Shown piece after piece: positions 61,851 to 64,000 of a stretch of DNA of 64,000 nt (the stretch's first letter is position 1; the number at the start of each line of letters is the position of its first letter). Under the pieces are notes generated by a model, which was not told where the DNA came from, made no database searches, and saw nothing but the letters and a program-made list of their open reading frames with translations. The position numbers and the translations under genes were made by a program. The stretch comes from Pyrinomonadaceae bacterium (GTDB lineage Bacteria > Acidobacteriota > Blastocatellia > Pyrinomonadales > Pyrinomonadaceae), in assembly GCA_021228405.1 (NCBI GenBank), contig JAJQRF010000001.1, positions 1,070,515 to 1,134,514 on the forward strand, given 5' to 3'.

Positions 61851-62165
61851 CCGCATCAAAATAATCGAACTCGACGTTTAAATATTTCAATTCGACATTT
61901 AAATAATCGAATTCGACGTTTAAATATTTCAATTCGACATTTAAATAATCGAACTTAACGTTTAAATAATTCAAATCGACATTTAAATAATCGAACTTAA
62001 CGTTTAAATAATTCAAATCGACATTTAAATAATTCAAATTAACACGGAATAAATCCAAATCGACATTTAAATAATTCAAATCGACATTTAAATAATTGAA
62101 CCTGACGTTTAAATAATCGCATTCGACACGAAAGAAATTGAATTTAACATTTAAATATTTTGATC
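61851..62165. repeat. 21-bp phased array F (CGACATTTAAATAATTCAA)
   Basis: Fifteen consecutive units of exactly 21 nt, the most homogeneous array, alternating CGACGTTTAAATATTTC and CGACATTTAAATAATCG forms. Each unit contains a TTTAAA palindrome. It begins 69 bp after the sctN stop. A 190-bp interval with a perfect hairpin (62234-62298) separates it from two more units at 62355-62396. Confidence 0.94.
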
Positions 62166-62233
62166 GATTTTGCAGGTAAACTGCTTAAAAAAGACATTTT
62201 CGCTAAATTAACATTTGGAAGTTACTCGAACGC

Positions 62234-62298
62234 GTTCAGAGTTCAAACTTTAGTTTGAATTTACTTTGAAGATTCAAACTAAAGTTTGAACTCTGAAC
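62234..62298. repeat. 27-bp perfect inverted repeat interrupting array F
   Basis: Left arm starts GTTCAGAGTTCAAACTTTAG, right arm ends CTAAAGTTTGAACTCTGAAC. Loop of 11 bases. Same family as 47811-47875, including the preceding CGAACGCGTTC / ACGTTCGAGTAA flank. It lies between the two parts of array F, so may have inserted into it. Confidence 0.8.
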
Positions 62299-62354
62299 CA
62301 ATCGCACTCAAACCGCTTAAAATTTTAGGATTTTGGTGTCAAGCCATTTCGACT

Positions 62355-62396
62355 CGACGCTTAAATAATTCGATTCGACACAAAAACAATCGAACT
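62355..62396. repeat. 21-bp phased array F, detached end
   Basis: Two units of 21 nt beginning CGACGCTTAAATAATTCG and CGACACAAAAACAATCG, with the head of a third (CGACCCG). Same consensus as 61851-62165. Confidence 0.8.
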
Positions 62397-62446
62397 CGAC
62401 CCGTACGGGATTTGTCCGTTCCTATTAAATTCACGTTAGTTAAAAA

Positions 62447-62475
62447 GAAAAAAAGCTGTGATAGCCAATCACAGC
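62447..62475 (-). terminator. Intrinsic terminator of the candidate small RNA
   Basis: 8-bp perfect stem (62455-62462 / 62468-62475), 5-base loop, then a T-run on the minus strand (62454-62448) continuing CTTTTT. Confidence 0.85.
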
Positions 62476-62562
62476 CGGAGAAGGGTAAATTTATTTTGCC
62501 AAAATAAAGTTTATAACCCGCCAACCTTTACGGTCCGCCATAGCCCGAAAAAGTTGGTTGTA
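62447..62562 (-). ncRNA. Candidate sigma-28-type small structured RNA
   Basis: Transcript of about 115 nt bounded by the P4 promoter (62595-62569) and an intrinsic terminator (62475-62447). Predicted hairpins on the minus strand: CCAACTTT...AAAGGTTGG with one bulge and an inner CGG/CCG, TTTATTTT-GGC-AAAATAAA, and the terminator GCTGTGAT-TGGCT-ATCACAGC plus seven T. An ATG at 62541 opens a 16-codon frame (MADRKGWRVINFILAK) with no good Shine-Dalgarno, so a short peptide is possible but noncoding is preferred. Lies between array F and the chaperone gene. Confidence 0.6.
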
Positions 62563-62568
62563 TTTAAG

Positions 62569-62595
62569 TTATCGGTGGTGCTGTGAAAAAGTTTC
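62569..62595 (-). promoter_or_regulatory. FliA (sigma-28)-type promoter P4
   Basis: On the minus strand GAAACTTT (62595-62588), 11 nt, ACCGATAA (62576-62569). One change from the -10 consensus. It begins 9 bp after the chaperone gene's stop and directs leftward transcription into the candidate small RNA. Confidence 0.65.
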
Positions 62596-62604
62596 CTGTT
62601 TTTT

Positions 62605-63015
62605 TCAGGCGTGTGAAACTTTTTCCGCGACCCGCGTTAAAATCCCGCTATTCCAGTGCAAACTTGCAACGGCAAGCTCGTGAATCTGCTCGAAAAACTC
62701 CGTTTCCGCGACCGCTTCTTGAAAGTCACACTGAAGATAGAGCGATAAAGTTTCGCTGTCGTAAACGACTCTGCCGCCGCCGTTTTCGTTTTCCTCGGCA
62801 AAAGCCGCATCGAGAATCTCGTCGCGCGGTTCGCGGCGGAAACGGTAAATCAACGCCTCGCACGACAGAACGCCGTCAGCCTCGTCATATTCAAACCCGA
62901 CGACAGCTTCGCCGATTCGCGCCTTCGCAAAATCCCTGCCGTCAAAAAAAGAGGCTTTTTCACCTAAACGGGAGAAAAAAGCCTCGAGTATTTGCTTCGC
63001 TTCTTCTTTTGTCAT
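62605..63015 (-). CDS. CesT-like T3SS effector chaperone
   Basis: 136 aa from the ATG at 63015. Small, acidic, alpha/beta with the class I chaperone pattern: helix KEEAKQILEAFFSRLGEKAS, strands VVGFEYDEADGVLSCEALIY and LSLYLQCDF, C-terminal helix FFEQIHELAVASLHWNSGIL. Its start follows the lipase-like gene's stop by six bases, the usual effector-chaperone pairing. It would keep the effector secretion-competent. Class I chaperones diverge quickly, so the match is by pattern. Confidence 0.65.
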   Translation of the reverse strand: MTKEEAKQILEAFFSRLGEKASFFDGRDFAKARIGEAVVGFEYDEADGVLSCEALIYRFRREPRDEILDAAFAEENENGGGRVVYDSETLSLYLQCDFQEAVAETEFFEQIHELAVASLHWNSGILTRVAEKVSHA

Positions 63016-63021
63016 CAAAAT

Positions 63022-63981
63022 CTATCTTCCGAAATTTCCCTGCCGCGCCTGTTCAAACGGGACGCGTTCGGGCAAATAAAATTCTTCAAAACCGTGCGAC
63101 ACGAGCGGTCGTCCTTCGCGGAAATAATGCGTTTGAGCATCGCGTCCCGCGTGTGCGAACGGGTTCAGCCACGAACGAAGTCCGAAAGCCTGCGGCACGC
63201 CGTCGTTTCGATTTACATAATGAACATATTGCGGACCGTCGGGAAAACGTCTTGACGCGCCGCCGAATGTTTCAACTCTAACATTATCGAGCAGATTTTC
63301 CGCATCCGTGCGCGACATTCCGTCTTCGAGCATCAGACGATTTTTCACGTCCTGCAAAGCGCGGCTCGTAATGATCGCGCCCTGCGAATGTGCGAGCAGA
63401 TGCACGCCGCGTCCCGCCCGAAGTTCGTTGTAAACCGTGTCGGCAAGCGTATCGACCGCCGGGTTATTGCCGATGTCGAGCTTGTCGCCGAGGCTCTGAA
63501 AAATATCCGCGACCGAACTGCTCGTCGCATTGTGAACACCGATCACGCGCGAACCCGTATTGTCGGCGATCGCCTGTAAACTGTTCGCTTGTCCGCCGAC
63601 ATCGGTGCGGATTCCGTTGACGTAAACAAGCGTTTCGTTATTGGTCACGCCATTGCGCGGTGTAACGGCTGGAACATCGCGTAATCGCGTGTCGGGAGAA
63701 AAAGTTTGCCCGTCTGCGCCGACAAAATGCCCGTCAAAAGCCGCGTCGGAAACGTCTTCGGTCGGTTGCGCGGCGCGCAAAGTCAAAGGATTCAGCGCGG
63801 TCGAAATTCCCGTGCGCGAAGCGTAAACGTCGTTCGGATTTTCGTTGCCGCTTCTGAAAATCTCCGTCGGCAGATTCTCGCCCGGCGGTTCGACCGGCGG
63901 TTTTACGGTTTCTTTTTTATCGAAATAATAAATCTGCCGAATATCCAAACTCGCCGCATTCGCATTTACTTCCAAACCCAT
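63022..63981 (-). CDS. Lipase/esterase-like candidate T3SS effector
   Basis: 319 aa; GAGGAG before the ATG. No Sec signal; residues 1-110 flexible, Asn/Pro/Glu-rich. Residues about 117-310 are an alpha/beta-hydrolase: strand LVYVNGIRTD, nucleophile elbow HLLAHSQGAII (Ser199), an acid in YVNRNDGVP (Asp260) and a C-terminal His296 in LVSHGFEEF. Forms a complete-looking catalytic triad. Coupled to a CesT-like chaperone gene and next to T3SS genes, so an esterase or phospholipase effector is likely; the substrate is unknown. The upstream region is cut by the window edge. Confidence 0.7.
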   Translation of the reverse strand: MGLEVNANAASLDIRQIYYFDKKETVKPPVEPPGENLPTEIFRSGNENPNDVYASRTGISTALNPLTLRAAQPTEDVSDAAFDGHFVGADGQTFSPDTRLRDVPAVTPRNGVTNNETLVYVNGIRTDVGGQANSLQAIADNTGSRVIGVHNATSSSVADIFQSLGDKLDIGNNPAVDTLADTVYNELRAGRGVHLLAHSQGAIITSRALQDVKNRLMLEDGMSRTDAENLLDNVRVETFGGASRRFPDGPQYVHYVNRNDGVPQAFGLRSWLNPFAHAGRDAQTHYFREGRPLVSHGFEEFYLPERVPFEQARQGNFGR

Positions 63982-64000
63982 CTTTTTTCTCCTCGAAAAT

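Noticed and set aside
61789-62079. Minus-strand frame with YLNVDLN repeats over array F
   Set aside because: Same artefact of the 21-bp period; no start signal and residues simply follow the DNA consensus.
62339-62524. 61-aa minus-strand frame starting MAGYKLYFGK
   Set aside because: Starts at TTG without a ribosome site and reads through a perfect intrinsic terminator; the structured small RNA explains the region better.

Overview
The window looks like chromosomal DNA of a free-living Gram-negative bacterium of moderate GC. My best guess is Acidobacteriota, class Blastocatellia. The grounds are secreted FG-GAP repeat proteins, TPR-Fis-type regulators with a LexA/S24-like tail, and many intergenic palindromes. 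This is inferred from gene style; there is no rRNA marker. Housekeeping genes (carA, lepB, guaA, mug, acpH, tRNA-Asn, tRNA-Ala) are scattered along the left 30 kb.

Layout. 1-2.8 kb: a Cpx-like envelope stress module (histidine kinase, response regulator, divergent Spy/CpxP-like protein). 3-16.9 kb: a Tat-type intradiol dioxygenase with an FG-GAP protein, carA, lepB, a class V aminotransferase, an OpuC/EgtU-like ABC transporter, acpH/mug, guaA, lipoproteins and one stray candidate effector (15203-16243). 17-22.8 kb: an unusual module of two paralogous TPR-HTH-S24-like regulators and four paralogous tiny exported peptides that share an upstream dyad. 23-34.6 kb: ordinary periplasmic and metabolic genes, including an M1 aminopeptidase whose reading frame has absorbed three palindromic repeats. 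35.4-64 kb: a non-flagellar type III secretion (T3SS) region in several blocks: SctP and SctO; a sigma-54 two-component pair; TerB-like proteins; an FliA/WhiG-class sigma factor; a DUF1521 (self-cleaving NopE-type) protein; an SycD-like chaperone and possible client; a CdiI-like immunity protein; a possible E-F-G needle module; an FHA protein followed by SctV, SctJ, an FliG-like protein, SctL and SctN; and a CesT-like chaperone with a lipase-like effector. SctC, SctQ and SctR/S/T/U are not in the window.

Two threads tie the window together. First, four sites match the FliA (sigma-28) promoter with invariant geometry (GAAACYTT, 11 nt, RCCGATAA). They lie before the stray candidate effector, the DUF1521 protein, the candidate needle gene and a small structured RNA. 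With the sigma factor at 47 kb they suggest a late-gene regulon for secretion. Second, six intergenic arrays repeat with a nearly invariant 21-bp period (two DNA turns), yet each has its own consensus. They look like one class of element defined by phase rather than sequence. Heptamer (TCCAAAA) repeats and several families of long palindromes fill most other gaps.

The strongest candidates for undescribed biology are the peptide/TPR-regulator module (17-23 kb), the 21-bp phased arrays, and the sigma-28-type regulon with its small RNA. Functions are assigned from motifs read by eye; no database search was possible.
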